Positions 32,143 through 44,330 of a DNA stretch of 64,000 bases are shown one piece after another. The stretch comes from Calliphora vicina (taxonomy: Eukaryota > Arthropoda > Insecta > Diptera > Calliphoridae): the NCBI RefSeq assembly GCF_958450345.1, contig NC_088781.1, positions 72,241,240 through 72,305,239 on the forward strand, written 5' to 3'. Both the position numbers and the translations under genes were made by a program. The first letter of the stretch is position 1. The number at the start of each line of letters is the position of its first letter. The notes beneath the pieces are model-generated. The model did not search any database and was not told the DNA's origin. It worked only from the letters and a program-made list of their open reading frames with translations.

Positions 32143-32656
32143 TAGGGTTCTATAAGTCGATTGTTCGATTATTCGAACAATCGACTATTTCCTGAAAAAG
32201 TCGAAAAGTCGAAATCGACTTTTTGGTCGGAAAAAAGCCGAACAATCGATTCTGTTATCTCAAAAGTCGATAAAAGTGTAATAGTCGATAAAAGTCGAAA
32301 ATAGTCTATAAAAGTCGAAAAAAGTCCAATAGTCGATAAAAGTCGACTTTTTAGATTGTTAAAAAAAATATTGCACTTGCATTTTTTGTAGTGTATGCTA
32401 ATATAAGTAAATAATAAATAAATGTTTATAAAATAAAGATTTTTTCTACACAAAATTCTTACAACATTATTCTAACTATTATCGACTTGATAAATTTAAT
32501 TTTTATTGCTAAATATTACAAAAGCCGCATCGAAAGTTCGAAAAGTCGACTTTTTATAAACTACCGAAAGTCGAAAGTTCGAAAAGTCGACTTTCTAAAA
32601 AACGGAAAAAGTCGAGAGGTCGAAAAGTCGACTTTTAGTTCAGCTATAGATCCCTA
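32143..32656 (+). mobile_element. hAT-type 'tagggttctata' element, complete
   Basis: Ends 'tagggttctata' / 'tatagatcccta', duplication 'atgtcaaa' (32135-32142, 32657-32664). Composed largely of 'aaaagtcga' repeats in both orientations; non-coding. Confidence 0.9.
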
Positions 32657-32725
32657 ATGTCAAACTCTATATATAAAAAATAAGTGAATTCGCCTGTATT
32701 TATTTCAATTTGCCACTGCTGTCAC

Positions 32726-32955
32726 CAAAGTAAATTAATAAAGTAGACTCAGTAGAACAGCTGACTATTTTTTTTACTTTGGTCTGAACTGTCAATTCAC
32801 TTGTGGTTGTTGTGGCGAAAAATACAACAAGCCCAAAAGCAAAAACAACAGGCAACTTTGACAGCTCAGACCTTAAACCAAAAACAAAATTGCTTGTGGT
32901 TTTTGTAAATGTTGTATTTGTTGTAGTACTGTCGCTACTTTATTAATTTACTTTG
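32726..32955 (-). mobile_element. MITE family B, complete
   Basis: Ends 'caaagtaaattaataaagta' and its inverse, duplication 'gctgtcac' on both sides. 230 bp. Confidence 0.92.
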
Positions 32956-33028
32956 GCTGTCACCTTGTTAAATACGCCTTGGTATAGTTTGACATTATCG
33001 CTAGCTATTTCTGTAATCCAGATGACAC

Positions 33029-33219
33029 CAAGGCGTATTTAACAAGGTGACAGCAGTGGCGAATTGAAACAAATACAGGCGAATTCACTTATTTTTTATA
33101 TATAGAGTTTGACATACGGACGTACGGGCTATTATTTTTTATATATGTAGTTTGACATTTGTGCGTGCTATTTCTATAATCAGCTGTGCTGCCGATGGCA
33201 CCTTATTAAATGCACCTTG
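33029..33219 (+). mobile_element. MITE family A inserted in another family A copy
   Basis: Duplication 'gatgacac' (33021-33028, 33220-33227). The surrounding bases are the ends of a second, older family A element (about 32981-33245). Confidence 0.9.
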
Positions 33220-33245
33220 GATGACACCTTATTAAATGCACCTTG

Positions 33246-33953
33246 TCTACATCAACGCGTATTTAACTAGGTGTCAGCTTAACGCCAGCTGACTGTTTTT
33301 TGCTCTACTCATGTTTACCTTCTGAAATGTCAAAATTTTTTAAATTTGTTATAAGAGTAAAAAGATTATATTATATTTTAAAAAGGATGTCACCGCTTTA
33401 TGTGCGTCAAATATTTTAAAGTGCCAAAAAAACAATTTCATTTTAAAAAGTTTGTTTTTGTGAATTTTTTTTTACAGTTTAGAAGGTAAAACGGAACAAA
33501 TCAAGATCCGCGTAACAGTTTATATTTTCATAATTTTTTTTCTGTTAATATTCACATTTTCTGTATTGCCGGCCTTCGGCCGGGTGAAGGGACTTTTAAC
33601 TCTGGAACACCGGCTTCGCTAAAATCACTTTTTCTGTATATCAAAATTTTATGAAGTACTGTCATATAAAATCAAAAAGGAATTTTTGGTTCACAATATC
33701 AATAAACTGTAACATATTATATATCATATTAAAGGTATTGTGAAGCACTATTCAATGATACCCATAACGATCAGTTTGTTTTCCAAATATATGAGAAATT
33801 TACTATTATATGTATTGACTTTAAATTCATATAACTCTTAAACTAAGAGAGAGCAGGGAAAAATATTAACGTTTTTGTGCTTCTAATTATGAGAGCTATC
33901 AACACCAAAGAAATTATAAAAATTCAAGCTGTTTCGCTGATCTTGATTTATAC
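33246..33953. repeat. Repeat shared, inverted, with 39.3-42.0 kb
   Basis: 'aaaatttt.tgaagtactgtca' (33640-33680) corresponds to the reverse of about 39365, and 'aaaggtattgtgaagcacta' (33733) to the reverse of about 41180. The interval 33480-33560 also pairs with 41880-42000. The family is unidentified and non-coding; a GC-rich 'ccggccttcggccgg' palindrome lies at 33569. Confidence 0.6.
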
Positions 33954-34144
33954 CAAGGCGTATTTAACAAGGTGACAGCAGAGGCGAATTGAAATAAATA
34001 CAGGCGAATTCACTTATTTTTTATATATAGAGTTTGACATACGGACGTACGGGCGAATATTTTTTATATATGTAGTTTGACATTTGTGCGTGCTATTTCT
34101 ATAATCAGCTGTGCTGCCGATGGCACCTTATTAAATGCACCTTG
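33954..34144 (+). mobile_element. MITE family A, complete
   Basis: 191 bp with duplication 'atttatac' (33946-33953, 34145-34152). Confidence 0.93.
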
Positions 34145-34466
34145 ATTTATACCGACGACAGAAGAACAGCTGATTATTTTTTTTATTCAGTTGTTTAGAC
34201 AAGTGAACTGTCAATTCACTTGTGTTTGTTGTGGCGAAAAATACAACAAACCCAAAAGCAAAAACAACCACAGGCAACTTTGACAGTTCACTTATCTTTT
34301 TACAAAAACAAAGTACCTGTTGTTTTTGTATATGTTGTATTTGTTGTAGTTCTGTCGTCACCTTCTATAAATTCGCCTTGGCTCAGACCTTAAACCAAAA
34401 ACAAAATTGCTTGTGGTTTTTGTAAATGTTCTAGTACTGTCGCTACTTTATTAATTTACTTTGGTA
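34145..34466. mobile_element. CAAGGCG-type MITE fused to a partial family B copy
   Basis: 34153-34380 has 'cgacgacagaagaacagctg' and ends 'aaattcgccttg'; 34381-34466 is the right half of family B ending 'taatttactttg'. Confidence 0.7.
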
Positions 34467-34487
34467 GCACCCTAACTTGTATATGGT

Positions 34488-34919
34488 CAAAGTAAATTAA
34501 TAAAGTAGACTCAGTAGAACAGCTGACTATTTTTTTTACTTTGGTCTGAACCAAGGCGTATTTAACAAGGTGACAGCAGTGGCGAATTGAAATAAATACA
34601 GGCGAATTCACTTATTTTTTATATATAGAGTTTGACATACGGGCGTACGGGCGAATATTTTTTATATATGTAGTTTGACATTTGTGCGTGCTATTTCTAT
34701 AATCAGCTGTGCTGCCGATGGCACCTTATTAAATGCACCTTGGTCTGAACTGTCAATTCACTTGTGGTTGTTGTGGCGAAAAATACAACAAGCCCAAAAG
34801 CAAAAACAACAACAGGCAACTTTGACAGCTCAGACCTTAAACCAACAACAAAATTGCTTGTGGTTTTTGTAAATGTTGTATTTGTTGTAGTACTGTCGCT
34901 ACTTTATTAATTTACTTTG
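34488..34919 (-). mobile_element. MITE family B, complete, interrupted by family A
   Basis: Outer duplication 'tatatggt' (34480-34487, 34920-34927). Inside it, family A (34552-34742) sits between 'gtctgaac' repeats. Confidence 0.93.
34552..34742 (+). mobile_element. MITE family A inside family B
   Basis: 191 bp with the perfect duplication 'gtctgaac' (34544-34551, 34743-34750). Nearly identical by eye to the copies at 33029 and 33954, so recently mobile. Confidence 0.95.
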
Positions 34920-35136
34920 TATATGGTTCTATAAATTGACATTTTGTTCAAAAAAGTCGAAGTCAATAAGTATATTCAATGAAATCCTTATTTTTATTTA
35001 AAATTGCAAATCGACAAATAAGTCAAAGTTTTTTTAAGAAGAGAAAGTAGGTACATGTAAATATGTAAATTGTGTAATATTAAAATTTAACAATTATTTT
35101 TAAGTGATTTTGGAAAATGCAATCCCGTATTGATAG

Positions 35137-35321
35137 GAAATGTTTCACAGGAGCGAGTTGTTCCAAGCAATATAAATGTGCCAGATTATTACCACCAACA
35201 TATGAGTCCCGGCAGCACCTTCGGAGAACCGGAAATAAAAAATAGTTTACAAATTAAACAAATGCGAGAAAGTTGTAGATTAGCAGCCAATATACTTAAA
35301 TCATGTCAGGATATAATTAAG
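35137..35321 (+). CDS. METAP1D: Methionine aminopeptidase 1D, exon A (internal)
   Basis: Encodes (G)NVSQERVVPSNINVPDYYHQ...EPEIKNSLQIKQMRESCRLA then 'ANILKSCQDIIK', the substrate-pocket helix region of type I MetAP just before the catalytic 'pita-bread' fold. Acceptor 'ttgatag|gaaatg'; donor 'aag|gtatgt', phase 0, joining to 'gttggtgtc' at 59703. The upstream exon(s) with the mitochondrial presequence are not recognised. Removes N-terminal Met from mitochondrially made proteins. In D. melanogaster the mitochondrial MetAP is CG5188, as far as I recall. Confidence 0.9.
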
Positions 35322-35666
35322 GTATGTTTTTCAATATGCAACTGGCCTTATCTAACATTTTGCAAATTTTACAGCAGAAACAAAAAACTATTCATAATGA
35401 AAACTATAATAATTCGCTATAATTGCTTTTAAATATAAGAAAACACTGACAAACTTGTTTCTGTCCAACAATTTTTAAGAAACAAAATATCGCTAACAGA
35501 AGTTATATATACATTAGAGTGCTCCAAGATTGTATGGACGAAAAAAATTTTGTATGTACAGACCGCCCCCCCCCCCTCTAGAATGGTTTTATGTATTGTA
35601 GAAACTCGTTATGTAAAATATTAGGATGATAGGATAACGCTAACTGCTGCCGCAACGACGCACAGT

Positions 35667-35848
35667 GTTTTTTACGTGTCAAATAAATTAGGGAAAACGT
35701 ACTCGCTGAGAATTTACCTAACATTGTTATTTACATTCATAAAAGTGTTATTATTTAGGCAACATGCTTTTTTATGAATTTCTATGTTAGGTAAATTCTC
35801 AGCGAGTTGTTACGTTTTGCCTAATTTATTTGACACGTAAAAAACATA
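35667..35848. repeat. Foldback with 55-bp arms
   Basis: 'tttttacgtgtcaaataaat' ... 'ctcgctgagaatttacctaa' at 35668-35725 is inverted at 35789-35848, around a loop of about 65 bp. A C-run (13 C) lies just upstream at 35567-35579. Confidence 0.8.
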
Positions 35849-35858
35849 AGGTAGACAG

Positions 35859-36993
35859 TAGGGTATTCAATTTATCGGGTTTCTGGTTTAATCGGTTAAT
35901 CGAGCAAATAATTAATCGGGATATAGATTTAATCGGTTAATAATCGGTTAATTTTAAATTATTCGATTAACCGAATAATTTCTATTTAGATTTAAAACTA
36001 TGGATTTTGTGTTCTTATTTAAGTATTTTATTAATAAAATGAACAAAAACATAGAAAACAAGTAAAAGAGCTATACTCGGCTGTGCCGAATCTTATTAAT
36101 ATAAAAAAATTAAAAAAACGACTTTGGAAAAAAAAATTTTGTTTACGTAAAAATATTTAAAATTTGTATTTTGAAGTAAAATTTGGTGTAGTGTATATAA
36201 GTCGTTTTTTTAATTTTTTCTAAAATTTTAGAAAAAAAATTTAGTTTTTAAATTTTTTGGTGAAAAAAAAATTCGGGTTAAAAAATATTTTTTACCGATT
36301 TTGACCCATTGTAGGTCCAACTTACTATGGTCTTATATCCGTCGTTGCAAAGGTCTTTGGGATATCTATCATTAGATATCCATATTGTCTATATTAATGA
36401 CTTAGTAATCCAGATATATGTCAAAAATCGAGGTTGTCCTAATTTTTTTCTCATATCTCAGCCATTTGTGGACCGATTTTGCTGATTTTAAATAGGAAAC
36501 TTCTTCAAAGCATGTCTGACAGAATTATTGAAGATTTGGATCCCGAAGATATCTGGGGTCTTCAGAAAATTAATTTCACCATTGGAGTCCTTTTTGATTT
36601 TTTTTAGATTTTAAATACTTTTACTAATTTCGATAAGTTCTGGTAAAAGACTCGTTTCAGTAGTGTTTCCAGTTTCGTCTATTATCATGTTCTCATCCGT
36701 CAAATACATGCAAATTAAATATGTCAGTTGTTATACTCACTAAACATGTTTCTTGGATGTTCGAAAAAATATGAAATTTTACTTTGACATTTGCACTTAA
36801 ATTAAAACGGAAAAATAAATCAAAAAAAAATATGTTAAACTGCAAAAATAAGAAATTTCGGTTAATCGGTTAACCGACACAAATTAATCGGTTTATTTGT
36901 TATTTGAAAATCGGCATTTTTGAATTATTCGAACAGTTAACCGACAAAAATTAATCGGTTAACCGATTAACGGTTAATCGTTTTAATACCCTA
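35859..36993 (-). mobile_element. hAT element, second copy of the 521-1628 family, with mini-me insert
   Basis: Ends 'tagggtattcaat' / '...aataccct a' with duplication 'gtagacag' (35851-35858, 36994-37001). Inside, 36058-36580 is a 3'-truncated mini-me copy ('ctcggctgtgccgaatctta'). Confidence 0.9.
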
Positions 36994-39512
36994 GTAGACA
37001 GACATGTTATATATCAATGGATAGAGGATTTTGTCTACTTTTCAAAAATGTATGTATATAACTTTTGACAATTAAAAAATTCATGGAATACTTTTTTGAA
37101 AAACTTGACAAAAAATGCTTTTTATTGAATTTTGCATAGATACAAATTTTTCAAATTGAAATAAAATTTTTATTTATGAATATTTTTTAATGAAATTTCA
37201 CAGTTATGTAGATTTTTCTATTTAAAATAAAAATAAAAACAAATTTTAAAATTTTAAAATTTGTAATCAAGTATACCGCAATTCCCAAAAAATCTTGAAA
37301 AATCCCAAAAATGGGATTTTTTCGTTTTTTGGATATAATATCCATAATAGGGGCGGGGTTATCGGAACCCTTTACAAGATAATTAAGAACTTATTGGGCC
37401 ATCTAAAATGGGTTACTATATTCTGATATCGAGTATTCGATTTGAGAATTTTTGCCCTAAAGTTGAATTATACATAAAAATAGGCATTTTTTAAATGGAC
37501 CTGATTCCGTCGGTATCAAAAATTATAAATATTTTTTTCATTTAAAATATTTTGCGTAAAGTTAGCTTTTCAAAAAGTACAAATTCATTATACATCCTCT
37601 TAGAAAATTCTTAGATAACTTAAAAAGAATAAAAAAATTGCGAAAAATCGCCTTTTTTAATTTTTTTATATTCAAATACATGTAACTTTGGACTCAGTCA
37701 TGATTTTTAAACACTTCCTTCTTTATTTGATATATAGATATATTGTTAATCCTATAAAAGGAAAATGGATAAAATCGGAGAATATTTGGAACCGCGGTCA
37801 CCAAAAAACTGGTGTAGGGTGGTTAAAAATGTTGAAAATTAAATTTTCAAATTCGAATATCTCCTAAGCTATAAGAGATAATTGATAGCTACGACGAAGT
37901 TTTATGTAGTGCTCGAGGAGATTCTGTATGTGTAATTTTTTTTAAATCGGAACACAAACGAAAAAATCGGATCATTTTAAAAATTGAACATACCCGAGGT
38001 GTCCTACTTTGGGAACCCCTGGTCCCGCTCCTGGTGGGGTCATGAGGTCCAAATTCTCGAATGCACTTCCTCTTTGCGCATGTGAAATTTCATTCAAATC
38101 GGCGTAATGGTTTAGAAGTTACAGATTTATTTCCCTCTTTTTTTATTCTCATACCACTGTGCGACGCTGAAGTTTTGCGGTGCGTTTTTGTAAAAATGTT
38201 GGCATTAAATAATTACTTTTGTAATTTAATTTAAAAGAATCGAAATGTACACGTAATTGTCGTTCTAATAAGATATAAAAGACAAATATTGGTTAAAAAA
38301 TGTTAAAGTTATTAAAAAATCGCCAGACCATTAACGTGTCTCAGGCCACTAGCACAAGAAATGTAGAAACAAAATTAACATATTTTGATAAATATTATAA
38401 TAAAAGTACATTTTTACTTAAAATAAATCTATATTTACTTGTATATGAGTTTTTGTCTTCGTAGTATACCGTTAAATTATTCGCAGGTATGACCAAAAAA
38501 ATTTAATTTTTTTAAAGGCAGTTCAAAACTCCAATTTAAAATTTTTAAAAATTTTGTTAAACTAATTTCAAAATTTTTTGATCATCACATTGGGATTTAT
38601 TGAGAACATAATAGGGGATAAAAATATAAAAAAAGTATGAAAATACCTCCTATAGTTTTTCCGTACCTGCGATTTAAATTTTGAGATTTTCGAGAAAAAC
38701 TATTTTTTTGGCCATATTTTGACGAATGAGCCGAATTTCTTTACTGTTATGATTTTTAAGCAAAAGCTATTCAGAATATTATATTCCAGGTAATTTTAAA
38801 TATAGTCTGAAAGTTTTTCTAAAATCGGAAAACGTTAACCCTTAAATCGTGAAGGTCAAAGGTCAAATTTTTCAATATTTGGAATTTCTCAAGGAAAAAG
38901 ATAGCAAAATGTTATATATTTTTTGGCCGATTTTGATGAAACTTAAGAAAAATATAACACATACTCTAATATTTACAAAAACTGCAGAAAAATTAAAATT
39001 AACCCTTAATAGCACTTGGGGTTAAAATTAACCTGAACTTTTAAAATCACGAAAAACACAGTCCACAAACTTCGTCTGTCTGCCTTTCAATTTCTACATT
39101 GTAAAAGGGGACTAAAGAACGGCGCAAATTTTGTATTACTCAGTTCAAAACACCCGAATTTTGAGTTATGACGTTGTTGCAGCAAATAAGAGATACGTAT
39201 ACATATAACAAATTCCGAAAGAAATTTTCGTTTTACTTTTTTGGAGGAAGCATAATACGGATTTAATTTTACTTTCGATCGGAATGGAATTCCGTGACTG
39301 GCCTGATAATATGGTGCTGTTTATGAAAATAGTGAACCAAAAAGTCTTTTTAGAATTTATATGACAGTACTTCAGAAAATTTTGATATACAGAAAAAACG
39401 TTTTGGCATAAATCAAGAACATTGAAACAGCTTGAATTTTACAAAATTTTTTTGTGTTATAAGAGTTATAGGAATTTAAAATCAATACCTATAATTGTAA
39501 ATTTCGCATATA
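36994..39512. other. AT-rich intronic DNA, possible decayed large transposon end
   Basis: No ORF or clean termini. Long stretches with 'atctcctaagctataagaga' and 'accgaggtgtcc'-like text recall non-coding ends of large DNA transposons. 39110-39195 shares 'ttttgagttatgacgttgtt' with the hAT at 521-1628. Confidence 0.4.
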
Positions 39513-41132
39513 CACATCTGCTCAAAATAATAGATACACCTAATTGGAAAAAATTTAAATGGCGGTAACATTGAAAATTTCCTCGCAAGCGTTAAGAATA
39601 CATCATATTATTAAAATTTCTATCTGGCAATTAATTGCTTTCATGTTGATTTTTAAAAACGAATTTATTTGAATTACAAAAAATTATTTGCTCATAAAAA
39701 TAACATCAGTAATTTGTAATTTGTTTATATACAATTTTTTTTTTGTGCAATTTTTTGTTCCTATTTACGTGAAACAGTAAGTATAATTTAAATTTTAGCA
39801 ACAATTTTATAAAAAATAGGACTCTTTTGAAGAAAATGGGACGAAATCATCATTGTACCGAAGATGAGAAAAAAATTGTTCAAATGATGAGAAATCAAGG
39901 AAAATCATTACGGGAAATAGCAAAGAGCATAGGAAGATCTTTACATTTTGTCCAAAATGCTTTATCTAAAAAACAAAAAAGTGAAACTCGCGGTAGACCA
40001 AAGAAAACCAGTCCAGAAACAGGCGGATCGTCCTTATGGTTAAAAAAGACCCTTTCATATCATCGAAAGCTATTTCTGCGGAGCTATGTAACGAAATCAG
40101 TCCACAAACAGTTCGTCGTCGTCTTTTACAAGCTAAATTGCCGGGAAGAATTGCCAGAAAAGTGCCACTAATGCGCCAAAAAAATATCAAGACAAGATTA
40201 GAATTTGCTAAAGAGCACTTACAATGATCCGGGTGTGAAGGCGAAAAAAAATGGAGAAATATTTTATGGAGCGACGAAACAAAAATAAATTTGTTTGGAA
40301 ACGACTGCCAAAGAAATGTACGCCGACCAAAAGGAAAAGAATTCCACGTTAAATTTACAAAAAAGACGGTAAAACATGGCGGGGGAAACATAATGGTTTG
40401 GGGTTGCTTTTCATGGAATGGTGTTGGTCCGATATTCCGAATAGAAGATACCATGAATGCTAGTGGGTATAGAGACATATTGGAAAACGTAATGCTTCCA
40501 TATGCATCGGAAAATATGCCATTAATATGGACATTCCAGCAGGACAACGACCCAAAACATAGTTCAAGATTAGTTAAAAACTGGTTCTTGGAGAATAACG
40601 TACCTGTTTTAAGCTGGCCCAGCCAATCCCCTGATTTAAACCCAATAGAAAACTTGTGGAGTGAATTAAAGATAAGGCTTTCGAAGGAAGTTTTCAAAAA
40701 TAAAGACGATTTATGGGAGAAAACGCAAAAAATATGGTACGAGATTCCATTGGAGAAGTGTCAGAACTTGATATCCAGTATGCCCAGAAGAGTGGAGAAA
40801 GTTTTACAAAACAAAGGTGGATATACTGGATACTAGCTTTACTTTAATAATAAACTAATTTTTTTAAGATAAAATTTATTAGCTTTTGTTTAATAAGAAT
40901 TTTTAAAAATGTATCTATTATTATGAGCACCAAATTTTTCGAAATTTAAGAAATTTAATTTACTTTATAATATTTATTATTAGTTATGAAATATTTTGTT
41001 TTTGTTTTTTACTCTCCTTTTAACTATAAATAAAAATCGACTGAATTTTTTTTATAATTTTACAATATACCATTATTTTTTTTCGTTTTTAAAAAATAAA
41101 TTTTGGTGTATCTATTATTTTGAGCAGATGTG
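39513..41132 (+). mobile_element. Tc1/mariner-type element, copy 1
   Basis: Ends 'cacatctgctcaaaataata' and its inverse, flanked by TA (39511-39512, 41133-41134). 1620 bp. Nearly identical by eye to copy 2 (56178-57813). Confidence 0.96.
39833..40836 (+). pseudogene. Tc1-type DD34E transposase, copy 1 (frameshift plus nonsense)
   Basis: The N-terminus MGRNHHCTEDEKKIVQMM with helix-turn-helix 'SLREIAKSIGRS' is followed by 'GRPKK' and a second helix-turn-helix region. Catalytic motifs: 'LWSDETKIN', 'FQQDNDPKH' and 'LNPIENLW', with 34 residues between the second D and E (DD34E). Relative to copy 2 a 4-bp deletion near 40023 breaks the frame, and a Trp codon at 40225-40227 has become TGA. The element is therefore non-autonomous, although its ends are intact. 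Confidence 0.93.
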
Positions 41133-42335
41133 TATTTGGAAAATTGTCTGATCATTATGGGTATCATAGTGCTTCAAAATACCTTTAATATGATATGTAC
41201 AGTAGCCCAATAAAGTCTACATACAGGAATTCAAATTAAATTTCTTTCATTGAAAGCTTTATTTGTAAGTTAAAAGTAGTGAAATATATTTGTTAAAAAA
41301 ATAAATTCACACTAAAAAAAATTAAAACAACATCACTTAAGTCGGGTTAAGCAACATTTCCTATCACTTCCAAAATTTCACCGTTATTAAATTTTTTGAT
41401 TCTGAGTCAAATAACGCCAAATCAGATGTTAGGGCAGTTCTCATAAAAAGAGATAGCAATATATTTTGTACTACAATATCAGTGATGTGTTAAAGCAAAA
41501 CGCTATATACAACACGAATTTGGTAGACAAAGAAATGTGAACAAAACAAACAAATAAATTTGTAAGACAATTTTTTCGTAGTCTGTGGCACAAAATTTTT
41601 TAAAATGGATAATTATAAAAATGTTTGTATTGTTTACGTGTAAATTTAAATGAAACGAAATTCTTGGTTGTTTTTTACATTTGCAAAATAAAACTCCACA
41701 TGTACAATGGCAATTAAAAGTGAAATATTACAAAAATAAATGATTGCATCAAACTAAATCGAAAAGAAATTGAATTATTGCGGCAGAAAATTAAGACTAA
41801 AACAAAATGAAAAGGGCAGTTACTAAAAATGAAACAAATATAGAACTATATTATTTTCTGTCTCGTGACGCCTCTGTATACTTTGTGGTTTATAGTCCCT
41901 TCGCCCCTTCGTACAGAAAATATAAATATTAACAGAAAAAAAAAATTATAAAAATATAAACTGTTACTGGGATTTGACTTGTTCCAACGATTTTAGTGAA
42001 GCTGGTGTTCGATACACCCCAGAGTTTTAAGTGAATTTTATTAGTGGACTGAATCTAAATTCGAAATTCCTTGGATTTTACAATGTGTGTGTTAAAGTTA
42101 AGCAGTGTAGAGAAACTTTCCATGATACTTGTGTAAGAGCTAAAAAGAGTATTGGAGCGAATATATTCTGGGAATGTTCGAAATTGTGTGCTAAATACAT
42201 TTTAATTCGAAACGATTTCCTTTCGAATCGAATTAGGGAGTTAGCCCCTAATGTTTGTAAATATTTTGTGAGTTTCATATACGATTATATTTATTAATTT
42301 GAATAACTGAAGATGAATTTTTGTCTCAAAATACC
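41133..42335. other. Repeat-derived intronic DNA, unassigned
   Basis: 41133-41200 and 41860-42000 pair with 33.5-33.8 kb in inverse orientation. The frame 42031-42297 (FLGFYNVCVKVKQCRETFHD...C...FWECSKLC) has a PHD-like Cys/His spacing but is too weak to call. Confidence 0.4.
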
Positions 42336-42640
42336 TTTCGCAAGTTAACAGATCCATGTCGTATAAGTAGCCGAGAAAGACGTTTTCCTAGTAAACTGCT
42401 TAGTTATATACCAGGTTAAGATGCTAGTGATTCTGACAAGTAGTTGGCGATAAACCCAATACAATAGACAAAAATCAAGTCAGGCATTTTCTATCAAAGA
42501 TGAAAATGGTTATTCAAATTATTAAACTCGACTGGTTGCTAAGGTTTTCAACAAAAACAGGGGTTTGATTTCTTCGAAACTTATGCTCCTGCAGCCAAAT
42601 TAAGAATTAATATGGTGCTAAAGACGTCTTTCTACATTTA
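42336..42640 (+). pseudogene. copia-type polyprotein relic
   Basis: 'SSRERRFPSKLLSYIPG' resembles the segment between integrase and RT. Further on, 'ARLVAKGFQQKQGFDFFETYAPAAKLR' is recognisable across one frameshift near 42540, matching the copia RT start (LVAKGF.Q..G.D..ETYAPV). Only about 100 codons survive and there is no LTR. Confidence 0.75.
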
Positions 42641-43158
42641 TAAGGATTCCAGATTAAATAAATCATATATGACTTTAAACAACCACCAAGGTGTTGGACA
42701 TATAACATATAACCGTATTTCATTTGCCTCTTTTTTTATTAAATCTTGACATACTTATCTATACTTTTTTTATCACGGCTGGGAAGCCCATTTGATAGTA
42801 TTATAACATGAAATTTATTGAATATTTAAACCATAGAATAATATATCCATAGAAGCGTTACTGAGAGGGAAAAAACCTAAGTCTGTTGTCAAAAACCTAA
42901 GTCGTGAGAATGTATTAGTACATAGTTTTGATCAAAGAATAACAAGAAGAGAAAGCTCTCTCTTTTTCTACAACAACAACCTCTCTCTCTTCTCACATAC
43001 AAGTAGTATGTGAATTCAACACACTTGAGAGAGAGATTTATCTTCAAAACTTTTTATTGAAAATTGCGATAAAATTGCAATTCTAACACATACTTTCACA
43101 AACACACACACATTTTTAATTTTTTTCTACACATTTAAACCATTAAATCAGTCATGCC
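42641..43158. repeat. Family D fragment (42832-42934) plus CT-rich repeat
   Basis: 'catagaataatatatccata' starts at 42832 and breaks off near 'cagaattttgat'-like sequence at 42934. The following 'cacatacaagtagtatgtg' palindrome and GA/CT-rich DNA recur inverted at 52600-52700. Confidence 0.65.
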
Positions 43159-43391
43159 CAAAGTAAATTAATAAAGTAGCGACAGTACTACAACAAATAC
43201 AACATTTACAAAAACCACAAGCAATTTTGTTTTTGGTTTAAGGTCTGAGCTGTCAAAGTTGCCTGTTATTGTTTTTGCTTTTGGGCTTGTTGTATTTTTC
43301 GCCACAACAACCAGAAGTGAATTGACAGATTAGACCAAAGTAAAAAAAATAGTCAGCTGTTCTACTGAGTCTACTTTATTAATTTACTTTG
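43159..43391 (+). mobile_element. MITE family B, complete
   Basis: 233 bp with duplication 'gtcatgcc' (43151-43158, 43392-43399). Confidence 0.93.
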
Positions 43392-43539
43392 GTCATGCCC
43401 AAGCCCTATACTCTTGGTACTCTTTTGTTTTTGTAATTGCTCTTAGCTATAGGCTGTGTGTTTTGTATACTCACTAGAGCACTCAGCACTAGCAATACAA
43501 AATACACAAACAACTTTGTCTTATTATAGCCTACACCAC

Positions 43540-43990
43540 CATAGTGGGGAGCATGATAAAAATATCTATTTTTCTACTATGGTGGGGAGGGTATTATGCG
43601 GTTGTGCAGATGTTTGTAACGCCTAAAAATATTAGTCTAACACCCACCTTAAAGTATACCGATCGACTTAGAATCATTTTCTGAGTCGATTAAACGATTT
43701 CCGTCCGTCTGGTTGGCTGGCTGGCTGGCTGTCCATGTAAACCTTGTGCGCAGAGTACAGGTCGCAATTTTGAAGATATTTCGATCAAATTTGGTACATA
43801 TTACTTTTTCGGCCCAAGCCTATTGAAACTGGCTGAAATCGGTCCATTATTTCACCTAGCCCCCATACAAATGTCCCCTTGAAATTGGACTTTATCGGTC
43901 ATAAATGTTTAATTTATCTATGTATCTACACAAATTTCGCTCCAAATAAGTTTTATATATACAAAATTCATGTCACCAAATTTTGTTACG
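43540..43990 (+). repeat. Second DINE-like dispersed repeat
   Basis: Contains 'ctatggtggggagggtatta', a short (GGCT)n run after 'cgtccgtctgg', and 'gatcaaatttggtacatatt'. These resemble another fly Helentron-associated non-autonomous family with its own internal tetranucleotide tract. Ends not defined. Confidence 0.5.
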
Positions 43991-44256
43991 ATTTTGTTCT
44001 TTCATAAAACAAATGAAAGAAACTGATAAAATACTGGTGCCTCCTGGAAGCTCGGTTAATGGTGGCACAGTTTGCGGTGAAAATGGTAATGGCTAATGCT
44101 CCAAATGTATTCACGTGGCATAAATTGTTATTTCCAAGATCAAAACACTAATTTTAAAAGATCTTATAAACTTTTTTTGAAGCTAAAAAGGTAAACAAAA
44201 CAATTTAAGGCATAAAATAAATTTGTTTTGTAAACAATTTATGACAAGTTTGCCCC
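43991..44256. other. Unassigned DNA
   Basis: Moderately GC-richer stretch (44030-44110) without recognised coding content. Confidence 0.3.
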
Positions 44257-44322
44257 CAAGGCGAAGAAAAAAAAGTAAATCAGCTGTGCTGTTAACGCCA
44301 CCTGTACAGTAAATTCGCCTTG
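44257..44322. mobile_element. Remnant CAAGGCG-type MITE
   Basis: 66 bp keeping 'caaggcgaa', 'atcagctgtgctg' and 'aaattcgccttg'; core deleted. Confidence 0.7.
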
Positions 44323-44330
44323 CTATGATT

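Larger units (their letters stand above)
32033..32979 (-). mobile_element. MITE family A copy holding two further hAT-type inserts
   Basis: The family A body is split by a tagggttctata element (32143-32656) and a family B MITE (32726-32955). Both inserts have perfect 8-bp duplications inside family A sequence. The left end is decayed; the right end is 'ttaaatacgccttg'. Confidence 0.8.

Noticed and set aside
39966..40697. Minus-strand 243-codon frame opposite the Tc1 transposase (also 56587-57378)
   Set aside because: Antisense shadow of the DD34E coding sequence; it appears in both copies only because the copies are near-identical.
42031..42297. PHD-finger-like frame (C..C...FHDTC...W.C)
   Set aside because: Cys/His spacing is suggestive but the frame is short, isolated and in decayed repeat DNA.
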